A stretch of 64,000 bases of DNA, from contig NZ_JAJNMU010000005.1 of the NCBI RefSeq assembly GCF_022458865.1, forward strand, positions 62,001 to 126,000, given 5' to 3'. The notes under the pieces were generated by a model, which worked only from the letters and a program-made list of their open reading frames with translations, did not search any database and had not been told where the DNA came from. Position 1 is the stretch's first letter. Every line of letters starts with the position of its first letter. The position numbers and the translations under genes were made by a program. Origin of the DNA: Paenibacillus periandrae (GTDB taxonomy: Bacteria > Bacillota > Bacilli > Paenibacillales > NBRC-103111). This document shows positions 34,157 to 43,800 of the stretch, piece by piece.

Positions 34157-35431
34157 CTATTGGAAGTTGGGCTTCAACCGGATAATTTGGTCATCCTCAG
34201 CACCTGGGGTACCGCGACCGTCGCGATTGTTCGTCATGATATAGATCGAGCCATCAGGCCCCTCCATCACATTGCGAATACGACCCAGCACATTCTTGAG
34301 CAGTGGCTCCAGCTGTTGAATCGATTGCTGGTCATTGCCTAGTACGACCCGCAGCAATTGAGTCCCACGCAGGTTGGCTGCAAGCAGATTTCCTTTCCAG
34401 GGTCCCTTGGTAACAAAAGTAATACCAGATGGCGCCCACGTTTCATTTCCACTGTGAACAAGCGGCGACTTGAGTGTTCCCGGACCGAGCTTGCTCTTGT
34501 CCTTGGCCGCAATCTCAGACTCGTCGCCCTCGATAAGCGGCCAGCCGTAATTCGCTCCGGGCTCAATCAAGTTAAACTCGTCATGAGCTGACTGTCCATG
34601 CTCTGTACTGAACAGCTTGCCTGTCACCGCATGCCAAGCCAGACCTTGCGGGTTGCGATGTCCCAATGAATACACGGGAGAATCGGGGAACGGATTATCC
34701 CTGGGGATCGTGCCGTCCGGGCCGATGCGCAATATTTTTCCGCCCAACTGGCTTAGATCCTGGGCAATCGAGGATTGACCGGCATCCCCGCTGGTGATGT
34801 ACAGCATACCGTCCGGGCCTATTTTGACTCGCCCACCATCGTGCGTTCTGGCACCAGGCAGCTTGTCGATAATAACTTTATCGAGCTGCAGTTGATTGCT
34901 GCCTTCGACCATGCGCAGCACCTGATTGCGGGTTTCTCCGCCTTCCTCGTAGGTGTGGTAGACGTACATAGCATGATTAGTCGCAAAGTCCTTGTCCAGA
35001 ACCAGTCCGAGCAGTCCCGATTCGCCTTCCTGAAGAAAAGGCTTTTCGAACCGATAAACAGGCTGCTCCACGAGCTTGCCCTTATCAATGACACGGATAA
35101 CGCCTCCGCGTTCGGTAAAAAAGATCCGGCCATCCGGTGCGATATCCATATCCCAAGGCACATTCAGCTTGGAAGCCACTACCTCCTGCGTGTAAGGAAT
35201 TGCCGTATTGACAGCTCCAGCTTGCTGCTGCGACCCTTGTTTGGGTTGCGATGTAGTGGAACCTGCACTACCACCCGTTCCTGCTGCAGGCACCGACGTC
35301 GATGGGGCTGTCACGGCAGGCGGATTGGATTGCGTGTCGATGGAGGCTCCACTGCAGCCCGTTATCAATGTAATGACCGTAGACATCGCAGCGGTGATCA
35401 TCCATTCGTTCAAGCTATTAAGTCCACTCAT
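34157..35431 (-). CDS. PQQ-dependent sugar dehydrogenase-like lipoprotein (GDH/Hhip beta-propeller)
   Basis: A membrane-anchored extracellular protein of 424 residues. The lipobox LITGC lies near residue 27 and is followed by a Pro/Ser/Gly-rich linker (to about 70). The six-bladed propeller of the soluble glucose/aldose-sugar dehydrogenase family fills the rest. Hallmarks are NVPWDMDIAPDGRIFFTERGG (split as NVPWDMD and FFTERGG), GLLGLVLDKDF, ARTHDGGRVKIGPDGMLYIT and LGHRNPQGLAWH. Binding of pyrroloquinoline quinone is a family inference; many homologues have no proven substrate. The ATG follows GGGAGGAA. It sits upstream of the methyltransferase gene and 77 bp downstream of GH88. Confidence 0.87.
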   Translation of the reverse strand: MSGLNSLNEWMITAAMSTVITLITGCSGASIDTQSNPPAVTAPSTSVPAAGTGGSAGSTTSQPKQGSQQQAGAVNTAIPYTQEVVASKLNVPWDMDIAPDGRIFFTERGGVIRVIDKGKLVEQPVYRFEKPFLQEGESGLLGLVLDKDFATNHAMYVYHTYEEGGETRNQVLRMVEGSNQLQLDKVIIDKLPGARTHDGGRVKIGPDGMLYITSGDAGQSSIAQDLSQLGGKILRIGPDGTIPRDNPFPDSPVYSLGHRNPQGLAWHAVTGKLFSTEHGQSAHDEFNLIEPGANYGWPLIEGDESEIAAKDKSKLGPGTLKSPLVHSGNETWAPSGITFVTKGPWKGNLLAANLRGTQLLRVVLGNDQQSIQQLEPLLKNVLGRIRNVMEGPDGSIYIMTNNRDGRGTPGAEDDQIIRLKPNFQ

Positions 35432-35508
35432 GATTCGTCATTCCTCCCTTTAAGCCAGGAATAAAAACGTTGGAATCAGCAATGTCCATGCTGTCCTCTG
35501 TCTCCCAT

Positions 35509-36648
35509 TTACCAGAAAAGGTCACGCTGCCCTGCCAGCCGCGCTACACCCTCGGCAAAATAATAGTCGCCGTAGATAAGCGGCACGTTGATATTTTTCC
35601 CTTCCGGGAAATGTGAGGTGCCTTGAACAATAAGTCCTTCCTCGGTTTCCGAATCCCATGCTCCGTAATTCACATATAAGGAGTGAAGGATGCGCTCCCC
35701 AGCCTTACGGTAAAGTGCCGATTCCTGACCGCCTACTTGATCACCAAGCAGCAGCAAACCGCAGGCCGCGCAAGCGCCAGCAGAAGTATCGCGGTAAGCA
35801 GGTACACCCTCCGGCAAGCGGAAATCCCAATGAGGCACATGGTCTTCCGGCAAGTTGGCCAAAAAGAAATGCGCCGCACGTTTGGCCGCATTCAAATAAT
35901 TCTCATCAGACGTATACTGATAGCTCAAGCTCATACCGTAGATCGCCCAAGCCGTGCCGCGCGACCACCCTGAATCTGGTGCATAACCTTGCCCACCTTT
36001 TACTTCCAGCTTCTCTCCGGTTTCCGGATCAAATATGACGATATGATTCACGGATCCATCCGGGCGAATGAAATGCTCTAGCGCCGTATTGGCGTGACGT
36101 ACCGCTACATGCTTATAGCGGGGGTCACCACTGACTGCTGCCGCCCAATGCAGCAGCGGCAGGTTCATCATGCAGTCGATAATCGCCCACCCGGCATTCT
36201 GCTCACCTTCACGCCATGGATTCCAGGCACGTATGTAGTTACCTTGTACGTTAAAACGGGCTGCGAGCAGATTGGCTGCAAGCAGGGCACGGCGTTTGGA
36301 ATCCTCCGCACCAAGCAGCTTATAGCGGGCCAGACTTGTAAGTGTCCACATGAAACCGATATCATGATCGAGCTTGTAATAATCTGTGACCACCTGATCC
36401 AATTGCCACTCGCAGGACTCGGCCAGCTGTTTTAGAGCCTCATCCTTCGTATCGCGGTATACAAGCCACAGCAGTCCCGGCCAGAATCCAGCCGTCCACC
36501 AGGAAGCGGGCTCCAGCTTATACACACCATCCACACTAGCATGCGGAAATCCGTCACCAATCCGGCTGCTTGTTCGCTTCACCTTATTAACGGTCTGATT
36601 CCAGGCTTCCTGTACCCATTCCGTTTGCTGGTGTTCCGTTGCTGTCAT
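35509..36648 (-). CDS. glycoside hydrolase family 88/105 unsaturated uronyl hydrolase
   Basis: A cytosolic enzyme of 379 residues that removes the 4,5-unsaturated uronic acid left by polysaccharide lyases. It should form the (alpha/alpha)6 barrel of GH88. Signatures are WWTAGFWPGLLWLVYR near residue 50, DHDIGFMWTLTSL near 95, the probable catalytic Asp region (NAGWAIIDCMMNLPLLHWA near 152) and the glycine-rich GYAPDSGWSRGTAWA near 222. No signal peptide is present, in keeping with intracellular action on imported oligosaccharides. The ATG lies about ten bases after GGGAG. No lyase or importer is adjacent; the CUT1 importer at 48.9 kb could supply substrate, but that is a guess. Confidence 0.9.
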   Translation of the reverse strand: MTATEHQQTEWVQEAWNQTVNKVKRTSSRIGDGFPHASVDGVYKLEPASWWTAGFWPGLLWLVYRDTKDEALKQLAESCEWQLDQVVTDYYKLDHDIGFMWTLTSLARYKLLGAEDSKRRALLAANLLAARFNVQGNYIRAWNPWREGEQNAGWAIIDCMMNLPLLHWAAAVSGDPRYKHVAVRHANTALEHFIRPDGSVNHIVIFDPETGEKLEVKGGQGYAPDSGWSRGTAWAIYGMSLSYQYTSDENYLNAAKRAAHFFLANLPEDHVPHWDFRLPEGVPAYRDTSAGACAACGLLLLGDQVGGQESALYRKAGERILHSLYVNYGAWDSETEEGLIVQGTSHFPEGKNINVPLIYGDYYFAEGVARLAGQRDLFW

Positions 36649-36747
36649 CTTCCTTCAACTCCCTGTTCATCTATCATTTAGTTCCATTGTAATCGCTGCT
36701 CCGGTCAATCGCAAACACATCACTTACTTATCGTTAGCGTATGTACA

Positions 36748-36780
36748 GCAAAAGGAGCACTGCCACAGCAGTGCTCCTTC
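36748..36780 (-). terminator. intrinsic terminator of dps
   Basis: AAGGAGCACTGC (36752-36763) and GCAGTGCTCCTT (36768-36779) form a perfect 12-bp stem with a 4-nt loop. The upstream AAAA gives U's on the minus strand, 22 nt after the dps stop. Confidence 0.88.
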
Positions 36781-36801
36781 CTTTCGTAAATAATGTCATT
36801 G

Positions 36802-37266
36802 TTAGGAATTACCCAGAAAAGCCTCCAGCATCCACGTATGCTTCTCCAGACTGGCATGAATCGAGAGCAGTAAATCTCCGGTCGTTTCGTCGCCGGCCTT
36901 CTCTGCGATTTCCATTCCTTCCTTCAACTGGTTGTTGATCAAATTGAAATCCGCTACAACTGCACGAACCATATCTTCAGCCTTCTCATTGCCCTGTGCC
37001 TCTTTGATATCGGATTCCTTCAAGAATCCCGCCATTGTAGCCAGCGGCTGACCGTGTAAAGTTAGCAAACGCTCAGCAATCGCATCAAAATGCAGCGTCG
37101 TTTCATTATATAGCTCTTCGAGTTTAATATGCAGAGTGAAAAAGTTAGGTCCTTTAACGTACCAATGGAAATTGTGCAATTTGATATACAGCACACCAAA
37201 GTTCGCCACCTGATGATTCAATACTTTTTCCAATTGACTAGCTGGAGCTTTTACTGCATTAGCCAT
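36802..37266 (-). CDS. dps: Dps-family ferritin-like DNA-protection protein
   Basis: A protein of 154 residues forming dodecameric iron-storing shells that limit Fenton damage. The ferroxidase ligands are visible in the family motif YIKLHNFHWYVKGPNFFTLH (near 27-46) and in the ETTLHFDAIAERLLTLHGQP segment (near 55-74). The C-terminal helix ends KHTWMLEAFLGNS. The ATG at 37266 lies about ten bases after GAGGAG; a GTG three codons upstream is too close to that site. It is monocistronic with a strong terminator. Regulation by PerR or the general stress response is usual for the family, but I see no clear operator. Confidence 0.93.
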   Translation of the reverse strand: MANAVKAPASQLEKVLNHQVANFGVLYIKLHNFHWYVKGPNFFTLHIKLEELYNETTLHFDAIAERLLTLHGQPLATMAGFLKESDIKEAQGNEKAEDMVRAVVADFNLINNQLKEGMEIAEKAGDETTGDLLLSIHASLEKHTWMLEAFLGNS

Positions 37267-37384
37267 AATTGCCACTCTCCTCTAATAGTTTATGTACATT
37301 TCTGAACTGAACTCTCTCTTTCTATATAACCTTGAAAAGCCCAAATGAAACGCCTGTTGCTAGTATCCCCTATTTTCTAGTATG

Positions 37385-38044
37385 TTATGTGCCTTTTCCC
37401 GAGCCTGTTCCAAAGCGGCTGCTTTTACCCAGCCAGCGATAGCTTTTTCTGATCATATTGAGGACATGCTCAGGTATAGGCAGCTTATGAAAGACAGGAA
37501 AATAAAACCGGTTATAGGCCGTTTTGACATCATCCCACATCCTGCAGGGGTCCTCCTTCAGAAAATCCGATACATCGACGACTTTACCGCGGCCATGGTC
37601 CAGCATCACGTTTTTACCATGCACATCATGTGGATGTAAGCCACGTTCACGGGCATAATCGAGTGCCGAATCGATATCCCTGATGGCCTGCTTCGGAATA
37701 TGAATACCGCGCAGCAGACAATTATAAAAGGTAAAGCCCCTCAAACGCTTCAATACCAAATAACGCTCACCCGTATGCAGACACTCCGAGTAAGCAGGAT
37801 GCGAGCCCAGCCTGCGGTACACCTCTGCCTCTTCTTCAATCCCCGGACGACCCGGTGCATACACCTTGACTACCCATTCCTCATAATCTGGATGTCTGAC
37901 AACAGCTGCATAATTACCTGCACCCAACAGTACCCAAGGAGGCGGGACCTGACGGACAACGATAGGATTCAACGGGTCCACACTTTCAATATTCAGGTGC
38001 GGTACTAGCCTGCGCTCCACCTGCTCAAGCAAATCCTCTAACAT
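37385..38044 (-). CDS. protein-kinase-fold protein (YrzF-like), substrate unknown
   Basis: A protein of 219 residues with a reduced eukaryotic-like kinase fold. VLLGAGNYAAVVRHP looks like the glycine loop, and EEWVVKVYAPGRPG carries the ATP-binding Lys. The catalytic-loop analogue is GLHPHDVHGKNVMLD (near 145-159), and VVDVSDF takes the place of the DFG motif, so the metal-binding Asp may be kept as Asp-Val-Ser. Similar small kinases occur in Bacilli, and their targets are unclear. I chose the ATG at 38044, after GGGAGGAATC; an ATG at 38083 would overlap the cls stop by a few bases. It probably shares the cls transcript. Confidence 0.75.
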   Translation of the reverse strand: MLEDLLEQVERRLVPHLNIESVDPLNPIVVRQVPPPWVLLGAGNYAAVVRHPDYEEWVVKVYAPGRPGIEEEAEVYRRLGSHPAYSECLHTGERYLVLKRLRGFTFYNCLLRGIHIPKQAIRDIDSALDYARERGLHPHDVHGKNVMLDHGRGKVVDVSDFLKEDPCRMWDDVKTAYNRFYFPVFHKLPIPEHVLNMIRKSYRWLGKSSRFGTGSGKGT

Positions 38045-38079
38045 GGGCGACGATTCCTCCCTCTTCGTGTATCCAAATT

Positions 38080-39552
38080 TCATAAAATTGGCGACAACAA
38101 TCTGGCTACCGATTCAGCGGCACGGAGCAGCTTATTTCGGCAATCATAGCTTTCGCAGGTCATCAAGGTGCAGTCCTGCATATCCCGTTCGAACGTTACC
38201 TCGAGCCTTGAGGCCACATCTGTTCCGTACAGGAAAGCCGTTATTTCGAAATTGAGCTCAAAGCTGCGATTGTCCATATTGGCTGTTCCCACTGCGGCTG
38301 CTTCTCCATCCACAACGATCGTTTTGGCATGCAAAAAGCCCTTTTCGTACATATAGCATTTGGCGCCCGCTCTCAGCAAGTCACCAATATGCGCATAGGA
38401 TGCCCACTGGACCAGCCGATGGTCTCCTTTTTTGGGAATCATAATCCGCACATCAATACCCGACAGTGCTGCAATTCGCAGCGCATTCAGCATACCCTCA
38501 TCAGGAACAAAATAAGGGGTTTGCACATAAATTCGTTTTTTTGCCTGAAAGATCATCTTGATATAGCCATTTTTGATCTGCTGCTTATCTGAATTGGGAC
38601 CGCTGGACACAACCTGAACCGCAGTACGTGCCACGTCCCTCATCTCCGGGAACAGCACCGGCTCGAAGGAGAGCGTCTGATTGGAAGCGACATCCCAATC
38701 GCGCATGAATTGAATTTGCAGACGATGCACCGCGTCCCCGTATATCATCAAATGGGTGTCCCGCCAGTAACCAATCTTTGTGTTCAAGCCCAAATATTCA
38801 TCTCCAATATTAAAACCGCCGATAAAACCGATCTTCCCGTCCACAATGGCAATTTTACGATGGTTCCGGTAATTGAATCGAAAGTTCAGGTACGGAATTT
38901 TAGATGGAAAAAAAGAATATACACTCCCGCCTGCTTCCCTCAGCGGCAACAGCAGCTTGCGACTGATGTCTAGCGATCCGATATCATCATACAGCAGCCG
39001 TACCTCCACGCCTTCCTTCGCTTTGCGTGTTAATGCTTCAATCAGCCTTCGTCCGGTATCGTCATTGCCAACCTTGTAATAAAGCAGATGGATATGCTGC
39101 TGTGCCTGATCAATTTTGTCCAACAGCATCTCAAACTTGCGTTTGCCATCAGTCAGCAGTGTGACCTCATTGTTCTGGGTCAATGGCGAAACACTGCTTA
39201 GCAGGTTCATATAAATTAAATGACGGAAGTTCGACACCACAGGATCGTGGTACAAATAGGTTTCATTTTCAATGGCTGCCCTCTGGTCCTCCAATTCCTC
39301 GCGAACCCAGCGCTCCATTCTCGGTTTCAGCCTGTACACCTTTTGCCGCGCAAGGTTCTGTCCAATAAAAATATAAATAATACAGCCAATCAAAGGCAGC
39401 AGCAGCAATAGCATAAGCCACGCCCAGGTAACGCCCACGTTGCGTCTTTCCAGAAAAATAATGACCGCAGCAAATAACAGGTTAATGACAGGAATCCAGT
39501 TGTTAATAAATTTCCATACAGGAACGACCCAATCCTCTATATTTGGCAACAT
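38080..39552 (-). CDS. cls: cardiolipin synthase
   Basis: A membrane enzyme of 490 residues that condenses two phosphatidylglycerol molecules into cardiolipin and glycerol. Two N-terminal membrane segments (about 18-34 and 40-62) are followed by two phospholipase-D motifs: HRKIAIVDGKIGFIGG near 232 and HAKTIVVDGEAAAVGTANMD near 410. Both HxKxxxxD signatures are intact. The length matches bacterial ClsA-type enzymes. The downstream kinase-like gene starts 36 bp after its stop on the same strand. Confidence 0.94.
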   Translation of the reverse strand: MLPNIEDWVVPVWKFINNWIPVINLLFAAVIIFLERRNVGVTWAWLMLLLLLPLIGCIIYIFIGQNLARQKVYRLKPRMERWVREELEDQRAAIENETYLYHDPVVSNFRHLIYMNLLSSVSPLTQNNEVTLLTDGKRKFEMLLDKIDQAQQHIHLLYYKVGNDDTGRRLIEALTRKAKEGVEVRLLYDDIGSLDISRKLLLPLREAGGSVYSFFPSKIPYLNFRFNYRNHRKIAIVDGKIGFIGGFNIGDEYLGLNTKIGYWRDTHLMIYGDAVHRLQIQFMRDWDVASNQTLSFEPVLFPEMRDVARTAVQVVSSGPNSDKQQIKNGYIKMIFQAKKRIYVQTPYFVPDEGMLNALRIAALSGIDVRIMIPKKGDHRLVQWASYAHIGDLLRAGAKCYMYEKGFLHAKTIVVDGEAAAVGTANMDNRSFELNFEITAFLYGTDVASRLEVTFERDMQDCTLMTCESYDCRNKLLRAAESVARLLSPIL

Positions 39553-39743
39553 CGCACCCCCATCATTGGTCTAATCCAACTATATACTTCTAAAGATACC
39601 ATACCTAGTGTAGGAAAACGAAAGCTGACGATCTGGTCAGACGCACAAAGATTTTAAGCATGCATAGCTACCTCTTCCGAACTGCAACGAGCAGCCACGA
39701 TCCGACAATTTTCAGCTTATTTAAACACAAAGGCAGGATTCTA

Positions 39744-39772
39744 TTGTCATCTATAGAAATTACCTATATATA
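39744..39772 (+). promoter_or_regulatory. sigma-A type promoter of the subtilase gene
   Basis: TTGTCA (39744-39749) and TATATA (39767-39772) are separated by 17 bp, about 45 bp ahead of the TTG start codon. A small TGTAAG/CTTACA hairpin follows in the leader. Confidence 0.75.
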
Positions 39773-39820
39773 CCTTTATTTGTAAGGTAAAACTTACAGT
39801 TCAGCCGAGGAGGCGTTATT

Positions 39821-42800
39821 TTGAAGAAGATATTAAATGTCGCGTTATCGGCACTCCTGCTATTGGGCATTTGGAGTATCCCACCTGCTCATGCTCAATC
39901 GTATGATACAGAGACGACTTCCAGCTTGGCATGGGCTGCAGACAGCACGACAGCACAATCATCCCTGCGATCATCAAGCGATTTGAATGCCAGCTCCATG
40001 TATACGGCCTTCACCGATAAAGCAGCAATGCTGCCAGACCAAGTAATCGTGAAGTATAAAAAAGGAAGCGCATCTGCCCATTCCCAGGTATCACAGCAGA
40101 TTTCGACTCAATCCATGGAAACCGATGTCAGTATCGGTGCGGTCAGGTTGGAATTGCCTGCCGGCTCTGATGTATGGCAGACGATCAAAGAGCTGCATGG
40201 CAATCCTGATGTGGAATATGCGCAGCCCGTGTATGTGTACAGGCTATCAGCACCCAGCGTCTCTGCTGTTGTGTATGCCAATGATCTGCTGCCCCAGCAG
40301 TGGGGCATCAAGGCAGCCCATCTTGACCCGCTGTGGGAAAAGGTATCAGCAGAGAAACGCAAGAACATAATAATTGCCATTGTCGACTCCGGAGTAGATG
40401 TGAACCACCCCGATCTTAAAGACAGCCTTGAGCGGGGAGCTAACTTCGTTAACCCGTCCCTCCCGACAGCGAACGCGAATGATGATAACGGTCATGGCAC
40501 TCATGTAGCAGGAATTGCTGCTGCCATAACGAATAATGGCATTGGAATTGCAGGAGTTGCGGGTGGTGTCCGCATCCTTCCGATTAAAGTAACCAATGCC
40601 AACGGTACAGGCAACTCCCGTTCGATTGGACTCGGCATTATCGAAGCTGCCGATCGCGGAGCGAGTGTTATTAATTTAAGCCTGGGCGGCGATAGCATCG
40701 ATCCTTATTTGCAGGATGCCATTCAGTACGCACAGAAAAAAGGTGCGATTGTCGTAGCTGCCTCCGGTAATGAAAGTAATCATGCAACTGGCGTTCATGC
40801 TCCAGTCGCTTATCCGGCTGCTTATCCCGGTGTAATCAGTGTCGGTGCGATTGATGAACCTGACTCTGACGATATTACGAATAACAACACAGGAGCCTAT
40901 AGGTATGCATACTTCACCAATACAGGTCCCGAGCTTAAGGTTGTCGCACCAGGCGTAAACATATACAGCACAGTACCCGGTGGAGCCTACGATATGAAAA
41001 GCGGTACCTCCATGGCAACTCCCTATGTCACCGGCTTAGCAGCTATGCTGAAGGCGGCTAATCCAATGTTGAATGCTGATCAAATTCAAACCATTATTAT
41101 AAATACCGCAACCGACTTGGGTGTGCCTGGCAGGGATGATATTTATGGTAATGGATTGATTGATGGTATGCGTGCGTTCACTGCACCCAGACTTGAACTG
41201 AAGTACCTTCAGCCATCACAGCCAACTGTGGCCACCAACACCTATACGTACATGCCCGTTACCATCAATGCTATCGATTACAATGGTAATGTGAATGCCA
41301 CGATTCAATCTGCCTCAGCAGGCAGCGTACTGTTGAAAGTAAACCAGTACGATTCAAGCACCGGGCAATGGACTCCAGCTATACCTTCGCTTGACCGCGA
41401 GGTTTCACTATCTGGAGGCACCGCCTTCATCGGGCTAGAGCTGCCACTGAATAACCAGTTGTACAGCGTGAGCGCCGTGCAGCAATCAGCAGCAAGCAAT
41501 CAGCTGTATGTGCCATCGAGTCCGCTTTATTCCAAGGCCATGCTGCCTTCCGGAGATAGCAGCCTTAAAGCGCTCAGCTTGAATCAGGGACAATTTGCTT
41601 TATCCCCTGCATTTCAGGCAGAACGTAGCTATTATGAAATACCTGATCAGGAAAATGCAGTAACGTCCGTACAGATCAGTGCAGCCGCAAACTCAACTGC
41701 CGCCAAAATCAGCATCAACGGTCAAGCATTAGGTGCAGCAGAGGGCTCAAGCACCGTAACTCTTAAGGAGGGCTACAACACGATTACGATTACGGTGACA
41801 GCGGAAAATCTCACGACCCAAAACTACACCGTGTCCATTTACCGGAAATACTTGCCTTCAAATAACTATATCAGCTCCATCTATTATGATTCTGGGTCTA
41901 TGACTCCACAGTTCAGCAGAGATACTCTTAATTACACACTTTATGTCGATAACTCGGTTACGAGCATCGGCTTTGGAGCTCTTTTGGAAAATAAGGCCGC
42001 CAGCATGGTCATCGACAGCACGCCAGTTGCCAGTGGTCTCATCGTCAGGAACACCAAACCGTTCCAGGTCGGAAGCAATTCACGTCAAGTTAAAGTGACA
42101 GCTCCTGACGGTACGACACGTACTTATACGTTCAATATTATCCGATTGAGCGGAACCTTGGGCAGTATGCTGAAACGTGTCGTGCTGGACGGCGGGATTC
42201 CGATCAGCCCTACATTTAATCCGGAGCAAACCAGCTACCAGGCTGCGGTCAGCTCAACCGCAACCCAAGCTACTGTCGTGCTGGAGCCGATGGTGTCTAC
42301 CGCTACGGTGAAATTGAACGATACCGTTATGGCTGCAGGCAATTCTGGAGTTGTACAGTTGAACTCTGGTGATACGACATTCACAATTACCGTATCTGCG
42401 GTGACAGGCGAGAACAAAACCTATACGTTCTCCCTGATTCGTCCTGTATCAACAAGCACAGGCATCCCAGGTGGTGGTTCAAGCGGGGGTCCTAGCGGTT
42501 TTGGCACCATCCCTACAATGGGTGGAACAACTACCACTACCGACACGAGTGCGTCTGCTGTCGTCGTAGTGAAGGCTCACAATGAACAATTGAAAAAGGA
42601 GCTTGAGTCTTCATCGTCAACCCAAATCACGATTGATGCCAAAACATCTAATACGGGTACTGGGCTGCAGATTGAATTCGATGCCTCTATCCTGATGCTC
42701 GCCGCCGAAAAAAATAAATCGATCTTTATCGATATCGGACGCCAGGTGTTCGAGCTTCCGGCCGGAGCTGTTCCTGCGACTGACGGCAGTGCTGTCGTTA

Positions 42801-43666
42801 CATTCAGTGTACTCCCGACCTCGGGGACGACTGCTTTAAGCAAGAAACCGAATCAGGCGAGAGACATTTCTTCGGTCTATGATTTCAGCCTGACTCTTGG
42901 CGCTCTGCCGATTCATGTCTTTGCCAAACCACTCTCCATCCAATGGAAGGTTGATCTTCCTCAGGACGTACAGCTGCCCAAGCTTGGGGTGTTCACCTTT
43001 ATTGAAGCCAAGCAAAGCTGGGATTACGTAGGCGGGAAGGCTGCAGCTGATGGGAGCTTAACTTTCTCTACGAATCATTTTTCACAATATGTGGTATTGG
43101 AAAACAATAAAACGTTCACAGACATGACCACACATTGGGCGAAAAGCGAGGTTGAGCTGCTGGCTTCAAAAACTATTGTAACGGGAATTACCGACCAAAC
43201 ATTCGGCCCGGAGCATAAGCTGACCCGTGCCGAATTCGCAGCGCTGCTCGTCAGAACGCTTGGCCTCCAAACGTCAAAGAGCGCGGGGACGTTTCAGGAT
43301 GTGAAGTCTGGTGACTGGTTCAACGATGTGGTTTATCAGGCTTATGACGCCGGAATCATTGAAGGCTTGGATGCCACGACCTTTGCACCTAATCAGCTCA
43401 TTTCCCGCGAGCAGATGGCGGTGATGATCATCAGAGCCTACAGCAAAGGGACGGGTAAACCGGTGAGTGAAATCACTTCTACACAGGAGGTCAAGTTCAC
43501 CGACGACAACCAAACTGGCAGTTGGGCGCGGAGCAGTGTTCAACTTGCTAGTGGGGTGGGTCTTTTGAGTGGATTTCCAGATGGAACGTTTAAACCTTCA
43601 GACACAGCCAGTCGTGCTGAAGCCGCAGTTGTTATCAAGCGTCTGCTTGATTTAACAGGCAAATAG
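39821..43666 (+). CDS. S-layer-anchored subtilisin-like serine protease with cadherin-like repeats
   Basis: A secreted protease of 1281 residues. It has a signal peptide (about 1-25, cleavage after AHA) and an I9-like propeptide (about 72-145, DQVIVKYKKG). The S8 catalytic domain (about 160-450) carries the triad Asp189 (IAIVDSGVD), His225 (NGHGTHVAGI) and Ser397 (SGTSMATPYV). Three cadherin-like beta-sandwich repeats follow (about 585-875; each ends in a YT(V/F)xI/L-type strand). Next come a Thr/Gly-rich linker and a beta-domain (about 905-1100). Three SLH domains lie at the C-terminus (about 1105-1281; FTDMTTHWAKSEVELLA, FQDVKSGDWF, FTDDNQTGSWA). Start is TTG after GAGGAGGCG. SLH domains usually bind pyruvylated wall polymer, so the enzyme should stay on the cell surface. 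Confidence 0.93.
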   Translation: MKKILNVALSALLLLGIWSIPPAHAQSYDTETTSSLAWAADSTTAQSSLRSSSDLNASSMYTAFTDKAAMLPDQVIVKYKKGSASAHSQVSQQISTQSMETDVSIGAVRLELPAGSDVWQTIKELHGNPDVEYAQPVYVYRLSAPSVSAVVYANDLLPQQWGIKAAHLDPLWEKVSAEKRKNIIIAIVDSGVDVNHPDLKDSLERGANFVNPSLPTANANDDNGHGTHVAGIAAAITNNGIGIAGVAGGVRILPIKVTNANGTGNSRSIGLGIIEAADRGASVINLSLGGDSIDPYLQDAIQYAQKKGAIVVAASGNESNHATGVHAPVAYPAAYPGVISVGAIDEPDSDDITNNNTGAYRYAYFTNTGPELKVVAPGVNIYSTVPGGAYDMKSGTSMATPYVTGLAAMLKAANPMLNADQIQTIIINTATDLGVPGRDDIYGNGLIDGMRAFTAPRLELKYLQPSQPTVATNTYTYMPVTINAIDYNGNVNATIQSASAGSVLLKVNQYDSSTGQWTPAIPSLDREVSLSGGTAFIGLELPLNNQLYSVSAVQQSAASNQLYVPSSPLYSKAMLPSGDSSLKALSLNQGQFALSPAFQAERSYYEIPDQENAVTSVQISAAANSTAAKISINGQALGAAEGSSTVTLKEGYNTITITVTAENLTTQNYTVSIYRKYLPSNNYISSIYYDSGSMTPQFSRDTLNYTLYVDNSVTSIGFGALLENKAASMVIDSTPVASGLIVRNTKPFQVGSNSRQVKVTAPDGTTRTYTFNIIRLSGTLGSMLKRVVLDGGIPISPTFNPEQTSYQAAVSSTATQATVVLEPMVSTATVKLNDTVMAAGNSGVVQLNSGDTTFTITVSAVTGENKTYTFSLIRPVSTSTGIPGGGSSGGPSGFGTIPTMGGTTTTTDTSASAVVVVKAHNEQLKKELESSSSTQITIDAKTSNTGTGLQIEFDASILMLAAEKNKSIFIDIGRQVFELPAGAVPATDGSAVVTFSVLPTSGTTALSKKPNQARDISSVYDFSLTLGALPIHVFAKPLSIQWKVDLPQDVQLPKLGVFTFIEAKQSWDYVGGKAAADGSLTFSTNHFSQYVVLENNKTFTDMTTHWAKSEVELLASKTIVTGITDQTFGPEHKLTRAEFAALLVRTLGLQTSKSAGTFQDVKSGDWFNDVVYQAYDAGIIEGLDATTFAPNQLISREQMAVMIIRAYSKGTGKPVSEITSTQEVKFTDDNQTGSWARSSVQLASGVGLLSGFPDGTFKPSDTASRAEAAVVIKRLLDLTGK

Positions 43667-43715
43667 TCTGTAAATAAGCCCCCACTATGCACATCGTAAT
43701 AGGGTGATATAAAAT

Positions 43716-43760
43716 GACCTCCAAATCCCATTATCACAGTGGTTTTGGAGGTCGTTTTTA
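43716..43760 (+). terminator. intrinsic terminator of the subtilase gene
   Basis: GACCTCCAAA (43716-43725) pairs with TTTGGAGGTC (43744-43753), followed by GTTTTTA. AAAA before the stem might also stop leftward transcription from the glycerate kinase gene. Confidence 0.82.
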
Positions 43761-43800
43761 CTTATTACGGAAATTATATGAGGTATGATACGTAGGGCTG

